Source of the DNA: Pseudomonas palleroniana
GTDB taxonomy: Bacteria; Pseudomonadota; Gammaproteobacteria; Pseudomonadales; Pseudomonadaceae
Reading direction: 5' to 3'
DNA length: 64,000 bases
Assembly: GCF_003031675.1 (NCBI RefSeq)
Contig: NZ_PYWX01000019.1
Coordinates: 1-64,000 of the forward strand
In this document: positions 8,974 to 17,741 of the stretch, in pieces
Layout: every line of letters starts with the position of its first letter
How positions within the stretch are numbered: the stretch's first letter is position 1
The notes under the pieces: generated by a model
Databases searched by the model: none
The model's input: only the letters and a program-made list of their open reading frames with translations
What the model was told of the DNA's origin: nothing
Position numbers and translations under genes: made by a program

Positions 8974-9675
8974 TCAGCTGCCCAGATGGTCGTCCGGGAT
9001 ATTCAAGCGTATGCCCATGCGCAGACCTTCCTGAAGGATGTGCCGGCGCATCTCGGCGCTGGCCAGGGCGCTGTTCTTGTTGCGGATGGCGCGCACCACG
9101 GCTTCATTTTCCTGCAGGCGTTCGGCCAGATGTTCGGGGGAGTTGCGCAGTACATGGGCGCTCTGCTTGAGGGCGTTGCTGGTCTGTTGCACCACGTTCT
9201 GGAAGATCGGGTTGGAGGTCAGGGCGAAGAGCTCTTCGTGGAAGTTGAGGTAGGCGTTCATCCCGGCTTCGGCGTCACCTGCGTCGAGGGCTTCGCGCAT
9301 ATCCATCAGGGTCAGGCGCAATTGGCCGACTTCCTTGCTGCTGATGGACTGCGCTACCAGGCCGACAATGAACGGTTCGAGGGTGTAGCGCAGTTGCAGG
9401 ATGTCTTCGAGGCTGGCATCGGCCACGGTGTCACTGGCTTGGGGCTCGTTCACGCTGGTTTCGAGCACCACCACGCCCTTGCCGGGCATGGAACGCACCA
9501 GGCCGAGGGTTTCCAGCACAATCACCGCTTCGCGCAGGCTGGGGCGGCTGATGCCCATCTGTTCGGCCAGCTCGCGTTGGCCGGGCAGCATTTCACCCTG
9601 GCGCCACTGGCCCCGCTTGAGCGCGGCGCGCAGTTTTTCTACCACTGAATTGACGACGGTTGAGGTGCTGATCAC
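8974..9675 (-). CDS. FadR/GntR-family transcriptional regulator (FCD domain)
   Basis: The 233-residue regulator has a GntR winged helix (LPGQRELAEQMGISRPSLREAVIVLETLGLV, residues about 29-59) and a C-terminal FCD domain (NFHEELFALTSNPIFQNVV). The start is taken as GTG at 9675 because AAGGAG lies 8 bases upstream; a longer frame to 9699 has no such site. The protein resembles PdhR/LldR-type regulators of organic-acid use. It lies directly downstream of a DctA-type carrier on the same strand and may control it. A second FCD regulator follows after 16 bases. Confidence 0.88.
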   Translation of the reverse strand: MISTSTVVNSVVEKLRAALKRGQWRQGEMLPGQRELAEQMGISRPSLREAVIVLETLGLVRSMPGKGVVVLETSVNEPQASDTVADASLEDILQLRYTLEPFIVGLVAQSISSKEVGQLRLTLMDMREALDAGDAEAGMNAYLNFHEELFALTSNPIFQNVVQQTSNALKQSAHVLRNSPEHLAERLQENEAVVRAIRNKNSALASAEMRRHILQEGLRMGIRLNIPDDHLGS

Positions 9676-9716
9676 GTCTGCGTCTCCTTGATGTTGCAAA
9701 CACGGTTGTCAAAGTC

Positions 9717-9740
9717 TGGGAGGGGGCTTGCTCCCTCCCA
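9717..9740. repeat. Single REP hairpin
   Basis: A 24-base palindrome (tgggaggggg / ctccctccca type) lies between the dctA-like gene and the downstream GntR gene. It is a solitary half of the REPINs seen elsewhere in the window and may act as a transcript-stabilising or attenuating hairpin. Confidence 0.75.
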
Positions 9741-9770
9741 CAATTGATCGATGTCTGCCATGAAAATGGA

Positions 9771-11081
9771 TCAGAACTCCTGGTGTGTCGGCAGCACCGG
9801 TTTCTTGGCCTGGAAGGTATAACCCTGCTGGCCGTCGAGCACTTTGTTGGCGCGCTGGATATCGATATCTTTTTCCCAACGGGCAATGGCCACGGTCGCC
9901 ACGCAGTTGCCGATCAGGTTGGTCAGCGCGCGGCCGATGCCCATGAACCAGTCCACCGCCAGTACCAGCACCAGGCCGACCACGGGAATGGCCGGGATGG
10001 CGGTGAGTGTCGCCGCCAGAATCACCAGCGCCGACCCGGGAATGCCGTGCGCGCCCTTGGAGGTGATCAATGACACCAGCAGGATGGTCAGCAAGTCAGT
10101 CATCGACAGGGGCGTGCCGGTGGCATTGGCGATGAACACAATGGCCAGGGTCAGGTAGATCGAGAAACCATCGAGGTTGAACGAATACCCGGTCGGAATC
10201 ACCAGGCCCACGGTGGAGCTGCCAATGCCCAGGTGTTCGAGTTTGCGCATGATCTGTGGCAGCACCGCGTCGGAGGAGGCGGTGCCCATCACGATCAGCA
10301 GTTCTTCACGCAGGTACTTGAGCAGCGGCAGCATGCGCAGACCGGACAGGCGCATTACCAGGCCCAGGATCAGCGCGACAAAGGCAAAGCAGGTCAGGTA
10401 GAACAAACCCACCAGGCTGCCCAGGTGCTGCAGCGAATCCAGGCCATAGGTACTGGTGGTAAAAGCGATCGCGCCAAACACGCCAATCGGCGCCAGCCGC
10501 ACGATCATGCCCATGATGCGGAAGATGATGTGGCTCAGTTCGTTGATCAGCCGCGAAATGCCTGACGCCGCTTCACCCACCAGGTTCAGTGCGCTACCGA
10601 AGAGCACCGAGAACAGCAGCACTTGCAGCACATTGTTGTCGGCGAAGGCGCCGATCACCGAGTTGGGGATCAGGTCCATCAGGAACTGGCTGGTGCCACG
10701 GATGTGTTGGCCTTTGTCGGCCAGTTCATTCAGACCGGCGGAGGAGAGCTGCTCAAGATGGATATTGGCACCGGTGCCGATGCCGGTACTGAAGGCCATG
10801 ATCAAGCCGATGACCAGGGCCACGGTGGTGAGCACTTCAAAGTAGATCACCGACTTGAGGCCGATTCGCCCGACTTTCTTCAAGTCGCCGGCACCGGAAA
10901 TACCGCTGACCACCACGCAGAACACGATCAGGCCGATCAGCATCTTGATCAGCTTGATAAAGCCGTCACCCAGGGGTTTGAGTTGCGAGGAGAATTCGGG
11001 AAGGGCCAGGCCGCAGATGATGCCGAGCATCAGGCCAATCACGACTTGCAGGAAAATCGAACGCGAGCACCATCTGAGCAT
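9771..11081 (-). CDS. DctA-type C4-dicarboxylate:cation symporter
   Basis: The 436-residue inner-membrane protein belongs to the DAACS family. It has the family signatures: the serine-rich re-entrant loop GTASSDAVLPQIM (about 276-288), IPTGYSFNLDGFSIYLT (about 305-321), SKGAHGIPGSALVILAATL, and the ligand/cation region DWFMGIGRALTNLIGN. Eight transmembrane segments plus two re-entrant loops are expected. It would take up succinate, fumarate or related acids with protons or sodium. It is a paralogue rather than clearly the main DctA, since several positions differ from enterobacterial DctA (for example SSDAV in place of SSSES). Two FCD-type GntR genes lie downstream on the same strand. Confidence 0.87.
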   Translation of the reverse strand: MLRWCSRSIFLQVVIGLMLGIICGLALPEFSSQLKPLGDGFIKLIKMLIGLIVFCVVVSGISGAGDLKKVGRIGLKSVIYFEVLTTVALVIGLIMAFSTGIGTGANIHLEQLSSAGLNELADKGQHIRGTSQFLMDLIPNSVIGAFADNNVLQVLLFSVLFGSALNLVGEAASGISRLINELSHIIFRIMGMIVRLAPIGVFGAIAFTTSTYGLDSLQHLGSLVGLFYLTCFAFVALILGLVMRLSGLRMLPLLKYLREELLIVMGTASSDAVLPQIMRKLEHLGIGSSTVGLVIPTGYSFNLDGFSIYLTLAIVFIANATGTPLSMTDLLTILLVSLITSKGAHGIPGSALVILAATLTAIPAIPVVGLVLVLAVDWFMGIGRALTNLIGNCVATVAIARWEKDIDIQRANKVLDGQQGYTFQAKKPVLPTHQEF

Positions 11082-11312
11082 GGGAGGGATCTCTATTCGG
11101 TGCCCTGGTGATTCCAGGGCTTAATTGTTGTGGTATTACCGGTAAGTCCAGTGCCGGGCCAGTCTACGCCGGGTTTTTTTGAAATCACAAGTAAAAATTC
11201 AGGGCTTGACCGGTCCCGGTCTGACCAGTTGGTCGGTAAGACTCAAGCTTGAGCGGTTGGCGGTTCGGAATTTTTTTCGCTTATTATCCGCGCCTTGATT
11301 GAGAGGTAATGC
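11082..11312. promoter_or_regulatory. Divergent promoter region, dctA-like gene / tag
   Basis: 231 bases between divergent genes. A hairpin near 11101-11120 (gccctgg / ccagggc) would lie in the leader of the dctA-like transcript. GAGAGG precedes the tag ATG. Two short matching stretches near 11165-11240 (gaccgg, gaccag, ggtcgg) suggest an operator, but none is clearly symmetrical. Confidence 0.35.
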
Positions 11313-11942
11313 ATGGACAAGCCAGGGCTGACCACCGACACAACAGGGCTGACCTACTGCACTTGGCGCACCTCGGCGCCGGAATATCCGCATTATCACG
11401 ACCACGAGTGGGGCGTGCCGGTGGCGGATGATATTCAGCTGTACGAGAAAATTTGCCTGGAAGGTTTTCAGGCGGGCATGGCGTGGATCACCATCTTGCG
11501 TAAGCGCGAGCAGTTCCGGGCGGCATTCGAGGGGTTTGATTTTCGGCGTGTGGCGCAATACGGCGAGGCCGATATAGAGCGCTTGATGAAAGATCCGGGC
11601 ATCGTGCGTAACCGGGCGAAGATCGTGTCCACGCTCAACAATGCGCGCCGGGCGTGTGAGCTGGTGGATGAAACCGGCTCGCTGGCGCGCTGGTTGTGGG
11701 CGTTTGAACCCTCGGATGAGGAGCGTCCGGCGCAGGTGGACTTGGCTTACTGGACGGGTAATCCGACGTCTGCGGCTTCGGTGCGGTTGTCGAAGGCCCT
11801 GAAGAAGCGCGGCTGGACCTACGTTGGCCCGACCACGATGTACGCGTTGATGCAGGCCATGGGCATGGTCAATGATCACCTGGAGGGCTGTGCTTGCCGG
11901 CCGCGCATTGAAGAGCTGCGCCGGCACTTCAAGCGCCCGTGA
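11313..11942 (+). CDS. tag: DNA-3-methyladenine glycosylase I
   Basis: The 209-residue base-excision repair enzyme removes 3-methyladenine from alkylated DNA. It has the Tag fold: zinc ligands appear as Cys in YCTW near residue 16, His in HDHEWG near 28-31, and the C-terminal His and Cys in NDHLEGCACR near 187-194. The core contains EGFQAGMAWITILRKRE and the catalytic-region Glu of LCLEGFQAG type. The length is slightly above the 187 residues of E. coli Tag. It is preceded by GAGAGG and converges on the MocR gene at 11984. Confidence 0.95.
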   Translation: MDKPGLTTDTTGLTYCTWRTSAPEYPHYHDHEWGVPVADDIQLYEKICLEGFQAGMAWITILRKREQFRAAFEGFDFRRVAQYGEADIERLMKDPGIVRNRAKIVSTLNNARRACELVDETGSLARWLWAFEPSDEERPAQVDLAYWTGNPTSAASVRLSKALKKRGWTYVGPTTMYALMQAMGMVNDHLEGCACRPRIEELRRHFKRP

Positions 11943-11983
11943 GGCGCTGATTTGCGCCTGCGGGGCTTCACCGCGTCGGCGCT

Positions 11984-13417
11984 CTAGCCCATCTGGCGCA
12001 GGATATCGCGCACCCGGTCCAGCGCCGGGTCGATGTCCAGCAGTTCGATCGCGCCGAACCCGAGCGTCAGGCCCTGGCGCACCGGCGCGCTATGAAAGAA
12101 CACATCCAGCGGGTACAGGCCGACGTCCGCCTCCCGTGCCAACCGAATCAGCTTCGCGATATCCAGCGGCGCCTTGCACAACGCCGCCATATGAAACCCG
12201 ATCACACTGGGCACCGCTTCGAACCACGGCGACAGGTCCCCGGCCAGGCGCTGCAGGATGCGCTCGCGGCGCCCGGCGTAGACCGAGTGGCAGCGGCGAA
12301 TATGCTTGAGCAAACAGCCTTCGCTGATGAACTTGGCCAATGCCCATTGCGGCAACGTGGAACTGTGCTGGTCGGTCAGTTGCTTGGCCTTGAGCACTGC
12401 GCCATGAATGGCTGGCGGCAGTACGGCATAGCCCAGGCGCAACTGCGGCAGCAGGGATTTGGAGAAGGTCCCGACGTAGGCCACCAAGCCCCGGTTGTCC
12501 ATGCTTTGCAGGGAGTTGGCGGGGCGACCTTCGTAGCGGAAATCACTGTCGTAGTCGTCTTCGATGATGATCGCGCCCAACGCAAGGGCGCGGGCCAGCA
12601 AGGCTTCGCGGCGCGCCAGGCTCATGGGCATGCCCAGGGGGAACTGGTGGGACGGGGTCACATAGATCAGTCGCGTGTTGTCGGGGATCTGGTCGACCTG
12701 GATGCCCTGGGCGTCCACCGGCACGTCGGCAATACGCGCGCCCATGGCCGTGAACAACTGGCGGGCGGGGCTGTAGCCGGGGTCTTCCATGGCGACGAGA
12801 GTACCGGGTTCCACCACCACGCGAGCAATCAAGTCCAGCGCTTGTTGCGCGCCGTTGGTGACCACAATGTCATTGGCGTGGCATTTCACCCCGCGAGAAA
12901 AGGCGATATGCCCGGCGATAGCCTCGCGCAATGCCGGCAGACCTTCCGGTTGGCTGTAAAAACCGCTGTTGAGTGCGACACGACGTAATGCATCCTGGGT
13001 ACAACGTCGCCATTCATCCTGGGGAAATTGATTGCGCGTGGTGGCCCCGCCGAGGAATTCATAACGCAGGGTTTTCTCAGGTGTGGGATGGTGCATGGGC
13101 GAGGGCAACGCGGCCCATTTTTCCAGGTTGGCGGCGCAGGCCAGGTCGGCGGCGGTTTGCAGGCGCTCGGGCGGCGGCGCCCAGGCGTTGACGAAGGTGC
13201 CCCGGCCGATCTTGCCGACCAGCAACCCTTCATACGTCAGCGTGGCGTAGGTGTCGGAGACGGTCTTGCGCGATACGCCTAACTGCTCGGCGAGCAGGCG
13301 GCTGGGAGGCAGTTGCGCGCCGGCCGAAAGCCGCCCGGCGGCGATGGCTTCGCGCAACTGCTGGTAAAGCTGGGCGGCCAGGTCCTTGCGGCCATTGATG
13401 ACGAGGTGCAATTCCAT
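11984..13417 (-). CDS. MocR/PdxR-family regulator (GntR HTH + aminotransferase domain)
   Basis: The 477-residue protein has an N-terminal GntR winged helix (LPPSRLLAEQLGVSRKTVSDTYATL, residues about 41-65) joined by a linker to a class I aminotransferase-like domain. That domain includes TNGAQQALDLIARV, EDDYDSDFRY and the PLP lysine in GTFSKSLLPQLRLGY. MocR proteins use PLP or an aminotransferase ligand to control vitamin B6, taurine, GABA or amine genes. The target here is not obvious: the gene converges on tag, and its upstream side is a long repeat region. It could be autoregulatory or act at a distance. Confidence 0.9.
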   Translation of the reverse strand: MELHLVINGRKDLAAQLYQQLREAIAAGRLSAGAQLPPSRLLAEQLGVSRKTVSDTYATLTYEGLLVGKIGRGTFVNAWAPPPERLQTAADLACAANLEKWAALPSPMHHPTPEKTLRYEFLGGATTRNQFPQDEWRRCTQDALRRVALNSGFYSQPEGLPALREAIAGHIAFSRGVKCHANDIVVTNGAQQALDLIARVVVEPGTLVAMEDPGYSPARQLFTAMGARIADVPVDAQGIQVDQIPDNTRLIYVTPSHQFPLGMPMSLARREALLARALALGAIIIEDDYDSDFRYEGRPANSLQSMDNRGLVAYVGTFSKSLLPQLRLGYAVLPPAIHGAVLKAKQLTDQHSSTLPQWALAKFISEGCLLKHIRRCHSVYAGRRERILQRLAGDLSPWFEAVPSVIGFHMAALCKAPLDIAKLIRLAREADVGLYPLDVFFHSAPVRQGLTLGFGAIELLDIDPALDRVRDILRQMG

Positions 13418-13476
13418 GTTTCATCCTGGGACAGATCGGTCTGCGCCAAGGTTACCCGCAAATCCCCCCTGATACT

Positions 13477-13801
13477 TGTAGTGAGCGGGCTTGCCCTAAT
13501 GCCAGTCAGTTAAGCGATAAAGCGGACGATGGATAAATTGTGGGAGGGGCGGTGCGACGATTCGACTTGCTCCCGATGGCCTGCGTAGCAGGCCTATTTT
13601 TGAGGCCGCTGCGCGGCCTATCGGGAGCAAGCCCCCTCCCACAGTGACCGCGTTAATCCTTAACTGATTGGCATTAGGGCTTGCCCCGCGCTGGGGGGCG
13701 CAGCCGCCCTAAACCCAGGCACCTCGGTTGTCCTGAAAGACTGCGGCGTCCATGTTGGGGCGGCTTCGCCCCCCAGCGCGGGGCGAGCCCGCTCACTACA
13801 G
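13477..13801. repeat. REPIN of a second family, interrupted by a MITE
   Basis: The outer arms form a long palindrome. tgtagtgagcgggcttgccc (13477-13496), continued at 13687-13703, pairs with the arm at 13769-13801 that ends in gcccgctcactaca. The inverted copies differ at one or two bases. The left arm is split by a 180-bp insertion at 13497-13676. Confidence 0.8.
13497..13676. mobile_element. Non-autonomous MITE-like element carrying a REPIN
   Basis: This 180-bp insertion has 18-bp terminal inverted repeats. taatgccagtcagttaag (13497-13514) and the inverse of 13659-13676 match at 17 of 18 bases. It is flanked by a perfect 10-bp direct repeat, gggcttgccc, at 13487-13496 and 13677-13686, which looks like a target-site duplication in the host REPIN. 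Its interior holds a REPIN (about 13540-13643) that is an inverted copy of the one at 23599, including the same 17-bp expansion in one arm. It contains no ORF, so a transposase would be supplied in trans. Confidence 0.75.
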
Positions 13802-13807
13802 TTGGGG

Positions 13808-14575
13808 TCAGGACAGGAAGCCGCCGTCCACATTCAGCGATACACCGGTGGTGTAGCTCGACGCATCACTGGCCAGGAACAATACCGCACCGGCCATCTC
13901 GCTCGGGTCGGCGACGCGCTTGAGCGGGATCTGCGCCAAGGCCATTTTCAGGATCGAATCGTTCTTCACCAGCGCCGAGGCGAATTTGGTATCGGTCAGG
14001 CCCGGCAGCAGCGCGTTGCAACGAATGCCGAACGCCGCACATTCCTTGGCGAACACCTTGGTCATGTTGATCACGGCCGCCTTGGTCACCGAGTAAATGC
14101 CCTGGAACACGCCTGGGGAAATGCCGTTGATCGAGGCCACGTTGATGATGCTGCCGCCGCCGTTCTCGCGCATCAATTTGCCGGCTTCCACCGACATGAA
14201 GAAATAGCCGCGAATGTTCACGTCGACGGTCTTCTGGAACGCGCCGAGGTCGGTGTCCAGCACATTGCAGAATTGCGGGTTGGTCGCCGCGTTATTGACC
14301 AGGATGTCCAGGCGCCCGAACTGTTCCCGGATACCGGCGAACACTTGGGTGATCTGCTCCATTTCACCAATATGGCAGGCAATCGCCGTGGCTTTGCCGC
14401 CATCGGCGATGATCGCGTCGGCCACGTGCTGGCAGCCCTCCAGCTTGCGGCTGGACACGATCACGTGGGCGCCTTGCTGGGCCAGCAGCTTGGCGATGGC
14501 CTCACCGATACCGCGGCTGGCACCGGAAACAAAGGCGATCTTGCCGTCGAGGTCGAACAGGTTGGTCTTGGACAT
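13808..14575 (-). CDS. Short-chain dehydrogenase/reductase (SDR)
   Basis: The 255-residue classical SDR has the cofactor motif SGASRGIGEA (residues about 16-25), NNAA near 92-95, the catalytic serine in NVASINGIS, and the YSVTKAA active site (Tyr and Lys four apart, near residue 161). It begins 21 bases after the stop of the upstream phosphotransferase gene, so the two form an operon. The same SDR/phosphotransferase pairing occurs in other Pseudomonas. Together they suggest modification and oxidoreduction of a hydroxylated lipid or hydroxyacyl-CoA, but the substrate is unknown. Confidence 0.9.
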   Translation of the reverse strand: MSKTNLFDLDGKIAFVSGASRGIGEAIAKLLAQQGAHVIVSSRKLEGCQHVADAIIADGGKATAIACHIGEMEQITQVFAGIREQFGRLDILVNNAATNPQFCNVLDTDLGAFQKTVDVNIRGYFFMSVEAGKLMRENGGGSIINVASINGISPGVFQGIYSVTKAAVINMTKVFAKECAAFGIRCNALLPGLTDTKFASALVKNDSILKMALAQIPLKRVADPSEMAGAVLFLASDASSYTTGVSLNVDGGFLS

Positions 14576-14596
14576 GAGGTTTCCTTGTTCTGGTAA

Positions 14597-15664
14597 TCAG
14601 AGTGCGGATTTGGCGATGACATTCAGGCTCATCTGCTCGAGCAGCTTGTTCATCTGGATGAACTGCGCAAAGCGTTTGTCCTGGGTCTGGCCATGGAAGA
14701 AGCGGTAGTAGATCTGCTGCACGATCCCGGCCAGGCGGAACAGGCCATAGGTGTAGTAGAAGTCGAAGTTGTCGATCTGCAGGCCGGAACGTTCGGCGTA
14801 GTAATCGACAAACTGACGGCGGGTGAGCATGCCGGGGGCGTTGCTCGGCTGGCGGCGCATCAGTTGCACGGGGGCGGGGTCGGCGGCTTCGATCCAGTAG
14901 GCGAGGGTGTTGCCCAAGTCCATCAAGGGGTCGCCGAGGGTGGTCAGCTCCCAGTCCAGCACGCCGATGATCTGCATCGGGTTGTGCGGGTCGAGGATCA
15001 CGTTGTCGAAACGGTAGTCGTTGTGCACGATGCTGGACGTCGGATGGTCGGCCGGCATCTTGTCGTTGAGCCACAGACGCACTTTCTCCCAACTGGGCGC
15101 GTCCGGGGTCAAGGCCTTTTCGTAACGCTCGCTCCAGCCACGAATCTGCCGTGCGACATAGCCTTCGGGTTTACCCAGGTCGGCCAGGCCGCAGGCGGTG
15201 TAATCCACTTGGTGCAGTTCGACGAATTTATCGATGAAGCTTTTGCACAGGACTTCGGTCCGGGTCGCGTCCAGTTCCAGTTCGGCCGGCAGGTCAGAGC
15301 GCAGGATGATGCCGTTGACCCGTTCCATGACGTAGAACTCGGCGCCGATCACCGATTCATCGGTGCAATGCACGTAGGCTTTCGGGCAGTACGGGAACCC
15401 ATCCTTGAGCTGGTTGAGAATGCGGTATTCGCGGCCCATGTCGTGGGCGGACTTGGCCTTGTGGCCAAATGGCGGGCGGCGCAGTACGAACTCCTGGCCC
15501 GGGTATTCCAGCAGGTAAGTCAGGTTGGACGCACCGCCGGGGAATTGGCTGATCTTGACTGTGCCGCTCAGCCCCGGAATGTGGGCCTTGAGGTAAGGAT
15601 CGATCAGGCTGGCATCCAGTTCTTCGCCTGGGCGGATCTGAGTCGATTGGTCGTTAAGCGCCAT
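14597..15664 (-). CDS. Phosphotransferase family protein (ACAD10/11-type kinase fold)
   Basis: The 355-residue protein has an aminoglycoside-phosphotransferase-like kinase fold. The nucleotide-binding region is FPGGASNLTYLLEYPGQEFVLRRPP (about 44-68), the catalytic loop is HNDYRFDN (about 218-225), and the metal-binding DWE follows at about 239. It is closest in architecture to the kinase domain of mammalian ACAD10/11, which phosphorylates 4-hydroxyacyl-CoAs during their breakdown. It is first in an operon with the SDR. By analogy it may phosphorylate a hydroxyacyl-CoA; this is inference. Confidence 0.85.
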   Translation of the reverse strand: MALNDQSTQIRPGEELDASLIDPYLKAHIPGLSGTVKISQFPGGASNLTYLLEYPGQEFVLRRPPFGHKAKSAHDMGREYRILNQLKDGFPYCPKAYVHCTDESVIGAEFYVMERVNGIILRSDLPAELELDATRTEVLCKSFIDKFVELHQVDYTACGLADLGKPEGYVARQIRGWSERYEKALTPDAPSWEKVRLWLNDKMPADHPTSSIVHNDYRFDNVILDPHNPMQIIGVLDWELTTLGDPLMDLGNTLAYWIEAADPAPVQLMRRQPSNAPGMLTRRQFVDYYAERSGLQIDNFDFYYTYGLFRLAGIVQQIYYRFFHGQTQDKRFAQFIQMNKLLEQMSLNVIAKSAL

Positions 15665-15794
15665 GCTTATCCCTTCTGCTTATTTTAAAGGCCGTGGACT
15701 ATTGGCTAATCTAATGCGCGCCGCCGCTCAGCGACAAGGTCGGGGCGGCTTAATAGGTTAGCGTGTTGGAGGATGATCAGCGGGCCTGATGTGC

Positions 15795-17651
15795 TCAAAT
15801 CACCAGTACGGCACGGCCGCCGGGAGTACAGGACAGGTTGGCACCGATTTCGACTTTTGCCAGGTCCACGCCCAGGCCGGCGAGCAGGTTATTGACCAGC
15901 GGGTCGAGCAAAGGGCTGAGCAGGCCGGAGATGACCCCGCTGAGCAGGTTCAGCACGCCGGTCAGCACGTCGACCACCAGGCCCACCACCAAACCGAGAA
16001 GCCCGGTGAGTGTCGGTGTATGGCTGGTCAGCCGGATACCGTTGAGGGTGTCGCTCAAGCTGCCGACCACGTTATTGGCGCTGAAACTGAAATAGCTCGG
16101 CGGTTGCTTGACCTCCGGCGGCGACACATAGACATGGGCGCGGGTGGTCTTGGCGACGCTGCTGTCGACGCGCAGGCTCAGGCCGCCGACTGCGTAGGGT
16201 TGTCTTGGGTCGCACACGCCTTTGCTGCAGATCTTGACGCCAAGGTCGAGGAGCGGGAAGTCGTCGACTTTCAGCGGGGCGGTGGATGAGAACAGGTTCT
16301 TCGGGTCGACCTGGCCCACCATCAGCCTGACGGCTGAGGTGGTGCCTGACACCGAGAGGGAATTGTCGGCGGACCCGTTGCAACGGTAGCCCGTGACGTA
16401 GCTGCTGCCACTGGCGGCCTCCAGGGCGATATCGATTTGCGTGCCAGGCACCACATCCAATGAGCTGCCCAGCAGCAAACCCACCAGGTCGGTGACCAGG
16501 CCGATCACCTTGGTGAGCCCGTCGATCACCGGCAGTTTAAGGGAAATCCAGGTCCTGACTTGCGCCGTGCGCACCGCAATCGGCTGGGTGTCGATCAACT
16601 GAGGGTTACCGATAGCGGAGATCTGGGCCGGCTCGATGACCCGGGTCTTGACCGTGACATTCAACAAGCCCAGCACATCGACCGGCAGCTCGACCGCCAC
16701 CGCGCTGGCCTTGTTCGACAGTTGCACAAAGCCCTGGATCAGGTTGAACAGTTGCAGGTCGACATTCAGTGCGCTTTTATCGGTGCCGTTCTGGATCTTG
16801 ACCAGGTCACCCAGGTGCAGGATCTGCGTGCCGGGTGCGATCAGCTTGATGGTTTCCAGGTTGTTGATCACCACCTGGACCGCGTCGCCGCCCAGCTTGA
16901 GCACGTCGATGGCGGCCTGGATCAACTGGCCAACGGTGGCGTCGGTCTGGAGCAGTTGGTCGTAGTTGCCGGCGCTGACATTCAGGCGGATGGCCAGGGC
17001 ATCCAGGTAGCTGAGCAGGCTGATATCGGTATTGATCAAGCCATTCCAACCCACCGCGTCGAGCTGCAGCTTGCCGCCCAGCAGGCCGCCGATCAGGCCA
17101 TTGAGGGCGGCGGATTGAGTGCTGTCTATCGTCAGCAAGGTGCTGCGCACGGTGAGCGTGGCCACCGGTGGTGCGGGGGCGGCGGCCACGGCGGTAGCGC
17201 TCAGCAGCGTGGTCAGGCTGATGGGCTGTGCCGAAAACAGTGTGTGCAGGGCATGGGCGATGCTGGTGGCAACGCGGTGGGTGGCGATCACCTGGATCGC
17301 ATCGGTTTTGCTCGGGTCGGCGCTGAAGGTGCGCATAAAGTCCGCGCCGGTGGCCAGGGCGCCGCAGGCGGTGCTCAACGTACGGTTTGCATCGACCGGG
17401 AAGTCATTGCGCAGGGCGCTTTGGGTCGCGAATTGCGCGGCATTGTCATTCGGCGCCGTGCATTTGCCGCCGCGGCTGACGGCTTCCAGCGCCGCAGTGT
17501 CGACGACGCGTTGCAGCTTGCGTTTTTCCAGGTACAGGCGGCCACTGTCGACCACCAATAGCAGAAACAACAGCGCGATCCCAAGCGTCAATGCGCCGAT
17601 CAAACCAATGGCACCGCGTTGACGGGCCGGGCCGGGTCCATGGCCAACCAT
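15795..17651 (-). CDS. TadG-like pilus-assembly/surface protein, orphan
   Basis: The 618-residue protein starts with RQRGAIGLIGALTLGIALLFLLLVVDSGRLYLEKRKLQ. This is the single N-terminal membrane segment and start of a TadE/TadG-like protein (residues about 11-40). The Glu and following VVDTAALEAVSRGG are typical. The rest is a long extracytoplasmic region rich in hydrophobic Leu/Val/Gly stretches (GLIGGLLGGKLQLDAVG, and LLSGVISGLLSPLLDPLVNNLL near the C-terminus) with paired cysteines. A GAAGGA ribosome site precedes the ATG. No other tad or flp genes are in the window, so it stands alone. Surface or envelope role inferred. Confidence 0.75.
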   Translation of the reverse strand: MVGHGPGPARQRGAIGLIGALTLGIALLFLLLVVDSGRLYLEKRKLQRVVDTAALEAVSRGGKCTAPNDNAAQFATQSALRNDFPVDANRTLSTACGALATGADFMRTFSADPSKTDAIQVIATHRVATSIAHALHTLFSAQPISLTTLLSATAVAAAPAPPVATLTVRSTLLTIDSTQSAALNGLIGGLLGGKLQLDAVGWNGLINTDISLLSYLDALAIRLNVSAGNYDQLLQTDATVGQLIQAAIDVLKLGGDAVQVVINNLETIKLIAPGTQILHLGDLVKIQNGTDKSALNVDLQLFNLIQGFVQLSNKASAVAVELPVDVLGLLNVTVKTRVIEPAQISAIGNPQLIDTQPIAVRTAQVRTWISLKLPVIDGLTKVIGLVTDLVGLLLGSSLDVVPGTQIDIALEAASGSSYVTGYRCNGSADNSLSVSGTTSAVRLMVGQVDPKNLFSSTAPLKVDDFPLLDLGVKICSKGVCDPRQPYAVGGLSLRVDSSVAKTTRAHVYVSPPEVKQPPSYFSFSANNVVGSLSDTLNGIRLTSHTPTLTGLLGLVVGLVVDVLTGVLNLLSGVISGLLSPLLDPLVNNLLAGLGVDLAKVEIGANLSCTPGGRAVLVI

Positions 17652-17741
17652 TGTGCGTTCCTTCGCCGGTCCTGCACCGGCGTCCTGAGCATCCCCGCAT
17701 GCAGTGTAGACAGGTTTTACGACGTGGCTGGCTAATCGCTA

